Assembly (NCBI GenBank): GCA_016191995.1
Contig: JACPVA010000191.1
Span: forward strand, 1 to 50,041
Direction of reading: 5' to 3'
Length of the DNA: 50,041 nucleotides
Origin: Burkholderiales bacterium
Lineage (GTDB): Bacteria > Pseudomonadota > Gammaproteobacteria > Burkholderiales > Burkholderiaceae_C
Shown: positions 1 to 9,588 of the stretch, one piece after another
Position numbering within the stretch: the stretch's first letter is position 1
Layout: every line of letters starts with the position of its first letter
Program-made: the position numbers and the translations under genes
Notes under the pieces: generated by a model
Databases searched by the model: none
What the model was told of the DNA's origin: nothing
What the model saw: only the letters and a program-made list of their open reading frames with translations

Positions 1-126
1 ACCCGAACGCCGGCGAACGGGCGAGCGCATGCAAAGCGCGAGCGCGGCCTGCAAGGCTGAGCCGGACGTGAGGGTCTGCCTGCGCAGACCCGAACGCCGG
101 CGAACGGGCGAGCGCATGCCAAGCGC
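1..126. repeat. Tandem direct repeat, 87-bp period, at window edge
   Basis: Bases 1-32 recur exactly at 88-119, and the match continues with one mismatch to about 126. The spacing is 87 bp. The first copy starts at the first base of the window, so the array may extend upstream. No convincing protein is encoded here. Confidence 0.7.
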
Positions 127-209
127 TTGCGTCGAGCGAAGGGGCTGGACGACGGAAGTCGCGGCCAACCCTGTCGCCCAGTCCGACAGCCGCGCGTGCC
201 GATCTGCGC

Positions 210-509
210 TCACAAGACCTGGCCGGTGGCGCGCGCGATGCGGTGGATCGGCCGCTCGTCCAGACCCGGATAGGCCAGCAGCACGTCGATCCGGCGCTCG
301 CCGAGTTCGCGCATCAGGTCGACCTCCAGCGCGACCGATCCGGCGAGCGGGTCGTCGACCGCTTGCGGCAGCTCGACCAGCAGGTCGATATCACCGCCGC
401 GCCGAAGGTCGTCGACGCGGGATCCGAACAGCAGCACACGCGCCGCCGGGCCGAACCGTCGCTCGGTGGCGGCACGGATGAGGGTTCGCTCGTGCTCCGA
501 CAGTCGCAT
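210..509 (-). CDS. MNT-type nucleotidyltransferase (minimal Pol beta fold)
   Basis: A 99-residue protein of the minimal nucleotidyltransferase (MNT) family. The signature G-S-R near residues 29-31 is followed by the acidic pair D40-I-D42 in the sequence GGDIDLLVEL, which matches the family's metal-binding GS...DxD motif. A third acidic residue (D75) lies in RRIDVLL. The start at 509 gives MRLSEHE; an in-frame ATG at 536 would add nine basic residues. Such proteins usually act as the antitoxin half of HEPN-MNT modules by AMPylating the HEPN toxin. No HEPN gene is visible downstream in bases 1-209, so it is either an orphan or its partner lies outside the window. It diverges from the CPBP gene. 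Confidence 0.8.
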   Translation of the reverse strand: MRLSEHERTLIRAATERRFGPAARVLLFGSRVDDLRRGGDIDLLVELPQAVDDPLAGSVALEVDLMRELGERRIDVLLAYPGLDERPIHRIARATGQVL

Positions 510-682
510 GCGGTGGCGCTTTCGGGAGGGCCCCATTCTAGGAGGCTGTCGGCACGGTCGCTGCTCTGCTCCGCCGCCGCCCGGCATGGCCTTGCCGGGC
601 AGCGGCGGACGGCCGGGTCGCACATGGCTCCCCCGGCCTCGCCAGCCGCCGGACAATGGTCCCGGCGTTCCCGCCCCGCGCG

Positions 683-1531
683 ATGTCGAACAAGCCCGAC
701 GACCTGCTGCAACGCTGGGCCGACGCCTGGCGCGGCGAGCCGCGCGCACTGGCGCGCGCGGGCGCGACGTTGCTGGCGTACGCGAGCGGCTACGTCGCCG
801 GGGCCGCGGGCTTCGCGTGGCTGCTTCGACATGTCGTCGTCGTCGCCTGGCCAGATCCTACGGACTGGGGTCGCGAAGCGCTGCGGCTGCTCGACATCGG
901 GATGACCTTCGGCGCTGCGCTCGCCGCCTTCCTCGTCGCCCGACGCGCGCTCGGCGGCATGCGCGCGCCGCTGCTTTGCGTGGCGGCCAGCCGCGCGCGG
1001 CGCGCCGACGCGATCGTCGCCGTGCTGCTGTGGTGGGCGGCGAGCCTGGCGATCGTGCTCGCGCTCGGCGACCCCGACCGCGTCGCCGCGAGGCTGCAGT
1101 CTCATCCGCCGACGGACTGGGCGTTGCTGGCCGCGCTGGCGCTGCTGCTGGTCGGCGTGCAGGCGACGAGCGAGGAGCCGGTCTTTCGCGGCTACCTGCT
1201 GCCCCGGCTCGCGGTGCGGCTGCCCAGCGCGGCGGCGGTCGCGGTCTCGGCGCTGGTCTTCGCCGCCGCGCACCCGAGCCCGGGCCTGTGGGGCGGGACG
1301 CTGCTGACCTGGTTCGGCGTCGTCTTCGGCGTCGCGACCTGGCGCAGCGGGTCGGTGTGGCCGGCGGTCGGGCTGCACGTCTCGCACAACGTGCTGCAGA
1401 TCCTGCTGGCGCCGTGGGTGCCGGTCGGCGCCGCCGAGTTCGCGGCCCATGCCGCGGCCGCGCTGCTCTGGCTGGGGTGGATCGAATGGCTGCGGCGCCA
1501 GCGCGCACGCCTGCCGCCGGGACGGGGATGA
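683..1531 (+). CDS. CPBP-family intramembrane metalloprotease
   Basis: An integral membrane protein of about 282 residues with several hydrophobic segments. It carries the three CPBP (CaaX protease and bacteriocin-processing, Abi) motifs: the glutamate pair with arginine in SEEPVFRGYLL, the F-A-A-A-H motif, and the final histidine motif HVSHNVL. These supply the catalytic Glu and the metal-binding His residues of the family. The substrate is unknown; relatives process prenylated proteins or bacteriocins or confer self-immunity. I chose ATG 683 (MSNKPDD) over the in-frame ATG at 656 because the nine extra residues are not hydrophobic and no clear ribosome-binding site precedes either. It is transcribed away from the MNT gene. 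Confidence 0.85.
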   Translation: MSNKPDDLLQRWADAWRGEPRALARAGATLLAYASGYVAGAAGFAWLLRHVVVVAWPDPTDWGREALRLLDIGMTFGAALAAFLVARRALGGMRAPLLCVAASRARRADAIVAVLLWWAASLAIVLALGDPDRVAARLQSHPPTDWALLAALALLLVGVQATSEEPVFRGYLLPRLAVRLPSAAAVAVSALVFAAAHPSPGLWGGTLLTWFGVVFGVATWRSGSVWPAVGLHVSHNVLQILLAPWVPVGAAEFAAHAAAALLWLGWIEWLRRQRARLPPGRG

Positions 1532-1649
1532 AGCGCTTCGCGCGTACGCAGGCACGGGGGCGCGGCGCCCTGGCCACCCGGCGGCGCGGCGCCGTGCACA
1601 GGTGCTGCGCCGTCGGGCGACGACCGCGCGCGAGCCGTCGCGCGCCGGG

Positions 1650-2126
1650 TCAGCCCTCGCCCAGCCCGTGCGCGCGGTGCCAGTCGGCGAGCGACTGCGC
1701 GGGGTAGGCGGCGCAACGCTCGTCGTCCGGCGCGCCCTCGGCCGCGACCCAGCCCGGCTTCGATGCCAGCATCATGTGGACATGGGCCGGCGGCGCCGGC
1801 AACGCGGTGTCGATGGCGCCGGCGTGCGGGTGCACGAGCTCCGGCCAGCGCGGGTCGTCGACCCACAGCGCGCTGCCGCAGCGGCCGCAGAAGTGGCGTC
1901 GCGCCGGGCTGATGCTGCCGTCGTCGAGCCGCGCCTGGTAGGCGCGCAGGTGGCGCCGCCCGGTCACGCGCAGGCTTGCCGCGTGCGCGCCGAGGTTGAC
2001 CGCGAAGCCGCCGCTGCCGGCGGTCTTGCGGCAGATGCCGCAATAACAGCGCAGGTAGGGGTAAGGGGCGTAGGCGTCGACGCTGAAACGCACGCTGCCG
2101 CAGTGGCAGGATCCTTCGAGTTGCAT
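1650..2126 (-). CDS. GFA-family (glutathione-dependent formaldehyde-activating-like) zinc protein
   Basis: A 158-residue single-domain protein. The N-terminal CHCGSVRF, the middle C-Y-C-G-I-C, and the later FCGRCGSALW supply the cysteine ligands typical of the GFA/Mss4-like zinc fold. Family members are often annotated as formaldehyde-activating or S-(hydroxymethyl)glutathione synthases, but the real substrate is usually unknown. The start at 2126 is chosen because an AAAGGAGG ribosome-binding site lies just upstream on the minus strand. The frame is open 33 bases further. It stands alone between convergently and codirectionally read neighbours. Confidence 0.85.
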   Translation of the reverse strand: MQLEGSCHCGSVRFSVDAYAPYPYLRCYCGICRKTAGSGGFAVNLGAHAASLRVTGRRHLRAYQARLDDGSISPARRHFCGRCGSALWVDDPRWPELVHPHAGAIDTALPAPPAHVHMMLASKPGWVAAEGAPDDERCAAYPAQSLADWHRAHGLGEG

Positions 2127-2243
2127 GCCATGGCCTCCTTTCGACGCAGTCGGCGGCACGCGCCGGACGGCCTGGACGATGGCACGATTCGGGCCCGGCT
2201 CCAGAAGAACGCGCCGTGCGCGGTCCGCAGGCGCGTTCGTCGC

Positions 2244-3335
2244 TCAGCCGTGCAGCGCGACCCGCTGCGGCCGCGCGCCACGCCCCGCGCCGCCGCGCGC
2301 GACCGCGTCCAGCGTCGCCAGCACCAGCCGCCGCAGCGCGTCCCACGGCTCGGCCGGCCAGTCCGGGTGCTTCAGCCCCTTGACCAGGCCGTCGCAGACG
2401 CTGGCCGCGGCGAGCAGCCGCGTCAGCGTCGGCGCCGCCAGCTGCGGCGCGACACGCTCGACGAGCCGCTGCTTGACGCCCCACACGCGCGCGGTTTGCA
2501 GCGCCAGCGGCATCGGCTGGCCGGCGTCGAGCGCGTCGCGAACGCGCGCCAGCGCCTGCAGGTCCGACGCCAGCGTCCAGTGCACCAGCACCGGCGCCTC
2601 GCCCTCGGCACGCAGGCCGTCGAGCATGCGCAGCGCGCGCGCCGTCTGCCCGGCGAGCACCGCCTCGCCGAGCTGGAAGACGTCGTAGCGCGCGACGTCG
2701 AGCACCGCCTGCTCGACTTGCTCGAAGCTCAGCTCGCCGGCCGGGTGCAGCAGCGCGAGCTTGGCGATTTCCTGCTGCGCCGCGAGCAGGTTGCCCTCGA
2801 CGCGGTCGGCGAAGAATGCGAGCGTCTGCTGCCCGGCCTCGCCCGCGGCGACGCGCTGGCCTTGCGCGGCCAGCCGCTCGGCGATCCAGGCCGGCAGCGC
2901 GCGGCGCTCGACCGGTTCGACGCGCACGCTGACGCCGGCGCGGTCCAGCGCCGCGAACCAGGCGCCCTTGAGCTGCTGCCCGTCCAGCCGCGGCAGCTGA
3001 ACGATCGTCAGCACCTCCTCGGGCAAGGCCTCGACATAACGCTGCAGCGCCTCGGAGCCGTCCTTGCCCGGCTTGCCGCCGGGGATGCGGACCTCGATCA
3101 GCTGGCGCTCGGCGAACAGGCTCATGGCCTGCGCCGCGCCGAGCACGCTGCTCCAGTCGAAGTGCGCGCCGGCGACGGCGAAGACCTTGCGCTCGCTGAA
3201 GCCGGCGGCGCGCGCCGCGGCGCGGATCGCGTCGCAGGCCTCCTGCGCCAGCAGCGGCTCGTCGCCCCAGACGGTGTACAGCGGCTTCAGGCCGCGCTGC
3301 AGGTGGGCGGCGAGCTGGTCGGGGCGGATCTGCAT
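2244..3335 (-). CDS. holA: DNA polymerase III subunit delta
   Basis: A 363-residue protein matching the delta subunit of the clamp loader, which opens the DnaN ring so it can be loaded on primed DNA. It starts MQIRPDQLAAHL and has the family's N-terminal GDEPLL motif (residues 24-29), the central clamp-opening region, and the C-terminal collar domain with LVHWTLASDLQALARV. Length is normal for HolA (about 340-360). It is the last gene of the leuS-lptE-holA operon, 37 bases downstream of lptE. This order is common in Betaproteobacteria. Confidence 0.93.
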   Translation of the reverse strand: MQIRPDQLAAHLQRGLKPLYTVWGDEPLLAQEACDAIRAAARAAGFSERKVFAVAGAHFDWSSVLGAAQAMSLFAERQLIEVRIPGGKPGKDGSEALQRYVEALPEEVLTIVQLPRLDGQQLKGAWFAALDRAGVSVRVEPVERRALPAWIAERLAAQGQRVAAGEAGQQTLAFFADRVEGNLLAAQQEIAKLALLHPAGELSFEQVEQAVLDVARYDVFQLGEAVLAGQTARALRMLDGLRAEGEAPVLVHWTLASDLQALARVRDALDAGQPMPLALQTARVWGVKQRLVERVAPQLAAPTLTRLLAAASVCDGLVKGLKHPDWPAEPWDALRRLVLATLDAVARGGAGRGARPQRVALHG

Positions 3336-3372
3336 CGGGGCTCGGGGGTCGTCACCGGGCGGGCGGCGCCGG

Positions 3373-3963
3373 TCACGCCGCCAGCGCCGCCAGCCGCCGC
3401 AGCAGCTGGTCGACGATATCGTCGAGCATCGCGAGGTACAGCGCGTCCTCCTCGATCGCCTTGGCCAGCGCGGCGGTCTCGTTGGTGCGCAGGTCGCGCG
3501 CCTGGCGCAGCGTCACCGGCGGCATGCGCTCGCGGCCGTCGGGGCTGTCGGCGCGCACCGTCACGCGCAGCCGCAGCTGCAGCTCGCGCACCTGGCCGGC
3601 GGCGGTGGAGGCGGCGACGCTGCGCTCGCGCTGCTCGGCCAGCGCGCGCAGCACGAGGTCGGCATCGGCCGGGCTGGCGACGAAGCTCGCCTGCCCCTGA
3701 AGCGCGCGCCGCAGCGCCGCCTCCAGCGGCGAGCGCGGCTCGAACCCCGCCAGGTGCAGGCGCGAAAAGGCAAGCCGCGGAGGCTCGCGCAGCCTGAAGC
3801 CGCAGCCCGGCAGGCCGGACAGGGCGGCCGCCGCGGCGATCGCGCAGGCCATGCCGAGCACCGGGCGTCGAGGCAGCGCCCCACCGTCGCCCGCAGCGCC
3901 GGCGCCCGGCGGCGTGGCGCCCGCAGCGCGGCGGGCGGCGCAGGCGGCGCGTGCGCCGGCCAT
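3373..3963 (-). CDS. lptE: LPS-assembly lipoprotein LptE
   Basis: A 196-residue outer-membrane lipoprotein that plugs the LptD barrel and helps insert lipopolysaccharide into the outer leaflet. A hydrophobic stretch (about residues 38-54) ends in the lipobox LPGC with Cys55. It is followed by GFRLREPP, which matches the GFxLRG start of mature LptE. The rest has the usual alternation of beta strands and ends in a helix rich in Asp and Leu. The ATG at 3963 lies two bases after the leuS stop. The 37-residue extension before Met38 is long and Ala/Arg-rich, so translation may really begin at Met38. Confidence 0.88.
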   Translation of the reverse strand: MAGARAACAARRAAGATPPGAGAAGDGGALPRRPVLGMACAIAAAAALSGLPGCGFRLREPPRLAFSRLHLAGFEPRSPLEAALRRALQGQASFVASPADADLVLRALAEQRERSVAASTAAGQVRELQLRLRVTVRADSPDGRERMPPVTLRQARDLRTNETAALAKAIEEDALYLAMLDDIVDQLLRRLAALAA

Positions 3964-3965
3964 GC

Positions 3966-6641
3966 TCAGACGACGACGTTGACGAGCCGCCCCGGGACGA
4001 CGACGACCTTGCGCGCCGGCTTGCCGTCCATGAATCGCTGCGCGTCGGGGTGCGCGAGCGCGGCGGACTCGATCGCGGCGCGGTCGGCGTCGGCCGGCAC
4101 GCGCAGGTGGCCCCTGAGCTTGCCGCCGACCTGCAGCACGAGCTCGATCTCGCTGCGCACGAGCGCCTGCGGGTCGACCTCGGGCCACGGCGCGTCGAGG
4201 ATCTCGCCCAGCTCGGCCGCATAGCCGAGCTCGGCCCACAGCGCGTGCGCGATATGCGGCGCCGCCGGGTAGACGGTTCGCAGCAGGATGCCGAAGGCCT
4301 CGCGCCGGACCGCCTGGTCGGCGGCGGCGTCGCTCAATGCGGCATCCTCGACCGCGTTGAGCATCTTCATCGCGCCGGAGACGACGGTGTTGTACTGCAG
4401 CCGCTCGTAGTCGGAGCTCACCTGGCGCAGCAGCTCGTGCATCGTGCGGCGCAGGTCGCGCGCGGCGTCGCTGCAGCCGTCGACGCCGCCACCGGCGCCG
4501 CGCAGCAGCTCGGCGTGACGCTGCGCCCAGGCCCACAGCCGGCGCAGGTAGCGGTACGCGCCCTCGGCGCCGGAGTCCGACCAGGCCGCGCTCTGGTCCG
4601 GCGGGCCGGCGAACATCACGAACAGGCGCGCGGTATCGGCGCCGAAGCGCGCGATGATGTCGCGCGGCTCGACGACGTTGTTCTTGCTCTTCGACATCTT
4701 CTCGATGCCGCCCAGCCTCACCGGCTGGCCGTCGCTCTTGGCGCTGGCGCCGACCGGCGCGCCGCGCTCGTCGTAGCGGACATCGACCTCGCTCGGGTAG
4801 AACCAGCGCTTCTTGCCGCTGGCATCCTCGCGGTAGAAGCACTCGTTGAGCAGCATGCCCTGGGTGAACAGGCGCGTGAACGGCTCGCCGAACTCGACGA
4901 GGCCGAGGTCGCGCATCGCCTTGGTCCAGAAGCGCGCGTACAGCAGGTGCAGCACCGCGTGCTCGATGCCGCCGATGTACTGGTCCATCGGCATCCAGTA
5001 GTCGTTGCGCGCGTCGACCATCGCGCCGGCGCTGTCCGGGCAGGCGTAGCGCATGTAGTACCAGGCGCTGTCGACGAAGGTGTCCATGGTGTCGGTCTCG
5101 CGCCGCGCGGGCTGGCCGCAGCGGGGGCAGGCGACATTCAGGAAGGACGCGCACCTGGCCAGCGGGTTGCCGCTGCCATCGGGCACCAGGTCCTCCGGCA
5201 GCCGCACCGGCAGGTCGGCCTCGGGCACCGGCACGCTGCCGCAACCGGGGCGCTCGCGGCCCGGCTCGGTGCTGCCGTCGCAGTGGACGATCGGGATCGG
5301 CGTGCCCCAGTAGCGCTGGCGGCTGATGCCCCAGTCGCGCAGCCGCCAGGTGGTCTGCGTCTCGCCCAGGCCCTTGGCCGCGACCAGCTCGGCGACCTTG
5401 TCGACCGCCTCGGCATGCGCCAGCCCGTCGAGCACGCCGGAATTGACGCAGCGCGCGCGCGGCTTGTCGGCATACCAGTGCTGCCAGGCGGTGTCGTCGA
5501 AGGTCTCGCCGTCGACGCCGATCACCTGCCGGATCGGCAACCCGTACTTGCGCGCGAACGCGAAGTCGCGCTCGTCGTGCGCCGGCACGCCCATCACGGC
5601 GCCGTCGCCGTAGCCCATCAGCACATAGTTGCCGACCCACAGCGGGACCGCCTCGCCGGTCAGCGGGTGCATCACGGTCAGCCCGGTCGGGCGGCCCTCC
5701 TTCTCGCGCAGCGCCAGCTCGGCCTCGGTCGAGCCACCCTTCTTGCACTCGTCGATGAAGGCGGCCAGCGCCGGGTCCGACTGCGCCGCGCGCGCGGCCA
5801 GCGGGTGCTCGGGCGCGACGGCGCAGAAGGTCACCCCCATGATCGTATCGGCGCGCGTCGTGAAGACGTACATCCGTCCATCCTGGATCAGCGCGCCAGC
5901 CGCGTCGCGGATCTCGTGCGGGAAGGCGAATCGCACGCCGGTGCTCTTGCCGATCCAGTGCTCCTGCATCAGCCGCACGCGCTCGGGCCAGCCGGCGAGA
6001 TAGTCCGGGTGCGCGGGGTCGGCCACCCCTGCGAGCAGCTCATCGGCGTACTTCGTGATCGCCAGGTAGTAGCCCGGGATCTCGCGCTTCTCGACGATGG
6101 CGCCGCTGCGCCAGCCGCGGCCGTCGACAACCTGCTCGTTGGCCAGCACGGTCTGGTCGACCGGGTCCCAGTTGACGACCTGGGTCTTCTTGTAGGCGAT
6201 GCCTCTTTCCAGCAGCTTGAGGAAGAACCACTGGTTCCACTTGTAATAGCTCGGGTCGCAGGTGGCGACCTCGCGCGACCAGTCGATCGCCAGCCCGAGC
6301 GGGCGCATCTGCGCCTTCATGTCGGCGATGTTTGAGCGCGTCCACTCGGCCGGCGGGCGGCGGTTGTCGATGGCGGCGTTCTCGGCCGGCAGGCCGAAGG
6401 CGTCCCAGCCCATCGGCATGAGGACATTCATGCCCTTCATGCGCAGCCAGCGCGCCATCATGTCGTTGATGGTGTAGTTGCGCACATGCCCCATGTGCAG
6501 CTTGCCGCTGGGGTAGGGCAGCATCGAGCAGGCGTAGAACTTCGGACGCCCGGCGTCCTCGGTCACGCGGTAGGCGTCGCGCGCCTCCCAGTGCGCCTGG
6601 GCGGCGGCTTCCACCTCGGCGGGCATGTACTTTTCGTCCAT
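3966..6641 (-). CDS. leuS: Leucyl-tRNA synthetase
   Basis: An 891-residue class I aminoacyl-tRNA synthetase that charges tRNA-Leu. The HIGH-type motif appears as HMGHVRNYT near residue 50 and the KMSKS motif as EKMSKSKNN in the C-terminal half. The inserted editing domain (CP1) lies between them, including the threonine-rich [12 protein letters not shown] stretch. The start at 6641 ([15 protein letters not shown]) matches the normal N-terminus; the frame is open 138 bases further without homology. It heads the leuS-lptE-holA operon and diverges from the cytochrome b561 gene. Confidence 0.96.
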   Translation of the reverse strand: MDEKYMPAEVEAAAQAHWEARDAYRVTEDAGRPKFYACSMLPYPSGKLHMGHVRNYTINDMMARWLRMKGMNVLMPMGWDAFGLPAENAAIDNRRPPAEWTRSNIADMKAQMRPLGLAIDWSREVATCDPSYYKWNQWFFLKLLERGIAYKKTQVVNWDPVDQTVLANEQVVDGRGWRSGAIVEKREIPGYYLAITKYADELLAGVADPAHPDYLAGWPERVRLMQEHWIGKSTGVRFAFPHEIRDAAGALIQDGRMYVFTTRADTIMGVTFCAVAPEHPLAARAAQSDPALAAFIDECKKGGSTEAELALREKEGRPTGLTVMHPLTGEAVPLWVGNYVLMGYGDGAVMGVPAHDERDFAFARKYGLPIRQVIGVDGETFDDTAWQHWYADKPRARCVNSGVLDGLAHAEAVDKVAELVAAKGLGETQTTWRLRDWGISRQRYWGTPIPIVHCDGSTEPGRERPGCGSVPVPEADLPVRLPEDLVPDGSGNPLARCASFLNVACPRCGQPARRETDTMDTFVDSAWYYMRYACPDSAGAMVDARNDYWMPMDQYIGGIEHAVLHLLYARFWTKAMRDLGLVEFGEPFTRLFTQGMLLNECFYREDASGKKRWFYPSEVDVRYDERGAPVGASAKSDGQPVRLGGIEKMSKSKNNVVEPRDIIARFGADTARLFVMFAGPPDQSAAWSDSGAEGAYRYLRRLWAWAQRHAELLRGAGGGVDGCSDAARDLRRTMHELLRQVSSDYERLQYNTVVSGAMKMLNAVEDAALSDAAADQAVRREAFGILLRTVYPAAPHIAHALWAELGYAAELGEILDAPWPEVDPQALVRSEIELVLQVGGKLRGHLRVPADADRAAIESAALAHPDAQRFMDGKPARKVVVVPGRLVNVVV

Positions 6642-6781
6642 CGGGAGATTGTAGGGACGGGGCAGGCGGCGCGACCTCGTCCCGGGCGGCGGAGATTCCC
6701 CGCCCCCGCCATCGGCCGCGGCCATTGCGCTAGGCTCGCCACGGCGTTCGGCGCCCGAACGGACGGAGGCGGGGCACACCG

Positions 6782-7477
6782 ATGAAGCCGAGGATGATCG
6801 AGGTCTGGGACCTGCCGCTACGGCTGTTCCACTGGCTGCTGCTGGGGCTGGTCGTGGCGTCGGTGGCCAGCGCCAAGATCGGCGGCGGTGCGATGGTCTG
6901 GCACGGGCGCTTCGGGCAGGCGATCCTGGGGCTGGTCGTCTTCCGCATCGTCTGGGGGCTGGTCGGGTCGCGGACCGCGCGCTTCGCCAGCTTCGTGCGC
7001 GGCCCGCGTGCGATCGCCGACTACCTGGCGGGGCGCTGGCACGGCGTCGGCCACAACCCGCTCGGGGCGCTGTCGGTGCTGGCGATGCTGGCGGTGATCG
7101 GGTTCCAGGCCGCCACCGGGCTGTTCGCCTACGACGATATCGCCTACCGCGGGCCGATGGCGCCGGCGGTCGGCAGCGCGGTCGTCGGCCGCCTCAGCGG
7201 CTGGCACCGGCTGGGCCAGTGGGCGCTGTTCGCGGTCGTCGCGCTGCACGTGGCGGCGTTGCTGTGGTACGTGCTGGTGCGTCGCGAGACCCTGGTGCGG
7301 CCGATGCTGACCGGGCGCAAGGAAGTGCCCGACGGCGACATGCGCTACGCCGCCAACCAGCGCGGCGGGCCGCTTCGCCTGCTGCTCGCGCTGGCGCTGG
7401 CCATGCTGGCGGTCTGGGCCACGAGCGGCGTCTTCAACCCGCCCCCGCCGCCGCCGGCGCCCGACCTGGGTTTCTGA
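6782..7477 (+). CDS. Cytochrome b561-family membrane protein
   Basis: A 231-residue protein with about four to five hydrophobic helices. It starts [14 protein letters not shown], typical of the b-type cytochrome/hydrogenase cytochrome b superfamily, with the first haem-ligand His in FHW. Further histidines occur in helix segments ([27 protein letters not shown]) and would ligate two b haems. It ends in a proline-rich tail. It likely moves electrons between quinol and periplasmic cytochrome c. The convergent neighbour encodes cytochrome c', a plausible partner. An alternative start is ATG 6794 (MIEVWD). Confidence 0.85.
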   Translation: MKPRMIEVWDLPLRLFHWLLLGLVVASVASAKIGGGAMVWHGRFGQAILGLVVFRIVWGLVGSRTARFASFVRGPRAIADYLAGRWHGVGHNPLGALSVLAMLAVIGFQAATGLFAYDDIAYRGPMAPAVGSAVVGRLSGWHRLGQWALFAVVALHVAALLWYVLVRRETLVRPMLTGRKEVPDGDMRYAANQRGGPLRLLLALALAMLAVWATSGVFNPPPPPPAPDLGF

Positions 7478-7544
7478 GCGCCCCCGGCAGGGCCCCGGCC
7501 GTGCCACCGCCAGCCGTCGGGCCTACCCCAGGGCCGCCGCCGGT

Positions 7545-7611
7545 GGCCGGGCCTCGCCCGGGCGCCCGGCCCCGGCCGGGCCTCGCCCGGACGGCCGGCC
7601 CCGGCCGGGCG
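7545..7611. terminator. Repeated GC hairpins between convergent genes
   Basis: The 17-base unit at 7545-7561 recurs exactly at 7574-7590 (29-bp period), with a further partial copy near 7600. Each unit contains the perfect hairpin CCGGGC-CTC-GCCCGG. The location between two convergent genes fits a bidirectional transcription stop, though there is no T-run for a classical intrinsic terminator. Confidence 0.45.
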
Positions 7612-7613
7612 CG

Positions 7614-8081
7614 TCACTCCTCGCGCCGGTAGTTGTCGTGGCAAGCGTTGCAGGCCTTTCCGAGCTCCTCGAACTGGGCCGCGATCGCGGCCTTGTCGCC
7701 GCCGGCGGCGACCTGCTGCATGCGGTTGGCCTGCTGCACGAAGTTGCTCCCGATCTGGCGCACCTTGTCCGGCTCGCGGAAGAACTCGGGCTTGAGCCGG
7801 GTTTCCTTCCAGCCCTTGCCGGTGTCGGTGCCGGGGGCGAAGAGGGCGCCCAGCCCCGAGTTGGCAACCGCGGCGACGACGTTGGCCGCCGCCGCCACGC
7901 GTGCGGCGTCGAAGTTGGCGCCCTCGAGCTCGGCCTTGATCTTGCCCACGTTCCAGGACATGAACGTATAGCCCGACTGGCGGAACTTGATCATCTCCTC
8001 CTTGCTGAGCTGGGCCTGCGCGGCCGTGGCCGTACCGAGGGCGATGGCCGCGAAGAGGGCCAGGCGTGCGATGCGCTTCAT
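7614..8081 (-). CDS. Cytochrome c' (class II c-type cytochrome)
   Basis: A 155-residue periplasmic haem protein. Residues 1-23 form a signal peptide (MKRIARLALFAAIALG, cleavage near AQA). The mature part is helical. The haem-binding motif CNACHDNYR sits at the extreme C-terminus, which is diagnostic for cytochrome c' four-helix bundles. Members bind NO or CO and can act in NO tolerance. The gene is read toward the cytochrome b561 gene. A GGAGA ribosome-binding site lies a few bases before the ATG at 8081. Confidence 0.93.
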   Translation of the reverse strand: MKRIARLALFAAIALGTATAAQAQLSKEEMIKFRQSGYTFMSWNVGKIKAELEGANFDAARVAAAANVVAAVANSGLGALFAPGTDTGKGWKETRLKPEFFREPDKVRQIGSNFVQQANRMQQVAAGGDKAAIAAQFEELGKACNACHDNYRREE

Positions 8082-8369
8082 GCTTGGGGTCTCCTTCCGG
8101 GATCGAGGGGGGGTCGCCAGCCGGCAACGCGCCGGCTGCCTGCCGACGCGCGCGTTACGCTACCCGATTCGAACGCGGCCTGCCGAAACGGTGCGAATGC
8201 CACGCCACGGCCGCGGCGCCCGCCGCGCAGCGCCGCGCAGCGCCGCCAGCGCCGCCAGCGCCAGCGACGGTGCGCGTAACCTGGAACGAGTCTGCAGCGA
8301 CAGAGTCATCGCCAGGCCGCCCGCAGGCCTTGCGGCCCCGACCCATCCCCTATCCCAGGAGCGCAACCG

Positions 8370-8759
8370 ATGATCCGCCGTCTTCTCGTCTCGCTGCTCG
8401 CCGTCACGCTCGCCGGCCTGGCCGGCCTCGCGCAAGCCCTCGACATCCGCCCCTACGACGCGGCCACGCTGGCCGGCTTGCAGGCCGCCGGCAAGCCGGT
8501 GGCGCTGCACTTCCACGCCGACTGGTGCCCGACCTGCGTCGCCCAGAGCCGGGCGCTCGACGAGCTCAAGGCCGACCCGAAGCTGTCGGGCCTGACGGTG
8601 CTGGTGGCCGACTACGACCAGGAGAAGGCGCTCAAGCGCCAGCTCAAGGTGCGCTCGCAGTCGGTGTTCGTCGTCTTCAAGGGCGCCGACGAGGTCGCGC
8701 GCAGCGCCGGGCAGACCAGCCCCGACGAAATCCGGCAGGCGCTGGCGAAGTCGCTCTGA
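8370..8759 (+). CDS. Thioredoxin-fold periplasmic protein (CPTC active site)
   Basis: A 129-residue protein with an N-terminal signal peptide (cleavage near AQA-LDIRPYD) and a thioredoxin fold. The active site is ADWCPTCVAQ, a CxxC redox motif. LKVRSQSVFVVFKG replaces the usual cis-Pro loop (VxxxPT), with Ser/Val where Pro is expected. It precedes a CcdA-type membrane protein by 18 bases, so the two probably form a periplasmic thiol-reducing pair in which CcdA passes electrons from cytoplasmic thioredoxin. Confidence 0.88.
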   Translation: MIRRLLVSLLAVTLAGLAGLAQALDIRPYDAATLAGLQAAGKPVALHFHADWCPTCVAQSRALDELKADPKLSGLTVLVADYDQEKALKRQLKVRSQSVFVVFKGADEVARSAGQTSPDEIRQALAKSL

Positions 8760-8777
8760 CCGGGCACGGCCGGCAGC

Positions 8778-9503
8778 ATGGTCTCCGCGCCCGAGATCGG
8801 GCTGGCCTGGGTGGCCGGCAGCCTGACGACACTCAACCCCTGCGTCTTCCCGCTACTGCCGCTGGTGCTCGGCGGCGCGGTGCAGGCGAACCGGCTTGCG
8901 CCGCTGGCGATGGGCGCGGGCATGGTCGCCGCCTTCGCGCTGCTGGGCCTGCTGGTGGGGGTGGCCGGCGACGCGATCGGGCTCGATCCGGACCATATCC
9001 GCATCGCCGGCGCGCTGCTGCTGGTGGCGTTCGGCATCGTGATGCTGGTGCCGCAGCTCAACGAGCGATTCACGCACCTGATGTCGCCGCTGGCCACGCG
9101 CGCCAGCGGCGCCAGCGCGCGCTTCGACGCCGGCTCGCTCGGCGGCGCGGCGGCGATCGGCGCGCTGCTCGGCATGGTCTGGAGCCCCTGCTCGGGGCCG
9201 ATGCTGGCCAGCGCGCTGACGATCGTCGCCACCGAGGGCGGCGCGCTGCGCGGCACGCTGATCCTGGGCGTCTTCGGCCTCGGCGCGGCCACCGTGCTGG
9301 TGGCCGCGGCCTACGCGTCGCGCGCCGGGTTCGGCCGCGTGCGCGGCTGGGTCATCGCGCACATGGACCGCGTCAAGATCGGCTTCGGCATGCTGATGCT
9401 GGGGCTCGGGCTGGCGATCCTGCTCGGCGGCGACAAGTGGCTCGAGGCGCAGCTGATCCGCGTCATGCCGCAGGGCTGGATCGACCTGACGACGCGGTTC
9501 TGA
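8778..9503 (+). CDS. ccdA: CcdA/DsbD-type thiol electron-transfer membrane protein
   Basis: A 241-residue protein with six predicted membrane helices. Two cysteine-proline motifs mark the CcdA fold: LNPCVFPLLP in the first helix and WSPCSGPMLA in the fourth. These cysteines carry electrons across the inner membrane from thioredoxin to periplasmic partners. The gene directly follows the thioredoxin-like gene, which is the likely acceptor. Roles in cytochrome c maturation or peroxide defence are both possible from context. Confidence 0.9.
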   Translation: MVSAPEIGLAWVAGSLTTLNPCVFPLLPLVLGGAVQANRLAPLAMGAGMVAAFALLGLLVGVAGDAIGLDPDHIRIAGALLLVAFGIVMLVPQLNERFTHLMSPLATRASGASARFDAGSLGGAAAIGALLGMVWSPCSGPMLASALTIVATEGGALRGTLILGVFGLGAATVLVAAAYASRAGFGRVRGWVIAHMDRVKIGFGMLMLGLGLAILLGGDKWLEAQLIRVMPQGWIDLTTRF

Positions 9504-9588
9504 CCGGGCCCAGGGCCTGCCGGCCGCGCACACCGGACCACGCGCTGCCGCCGCCCGCGCCGCGCCGCGTGGGCGACCGCTCGCGCCC

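Noticed and set aside
1449..3797. A 782-codon plus-strand frame
   Set aside because: It lies opposite the GFA gene and holA, both strongly supported, and has no recognisable domain.
3951..6335. A 794-codon plus-strand frame
   Set aside because: It mirrors leuS and its Arg/Ala/His-rich translation is typical of a GC-rich shadow frame.
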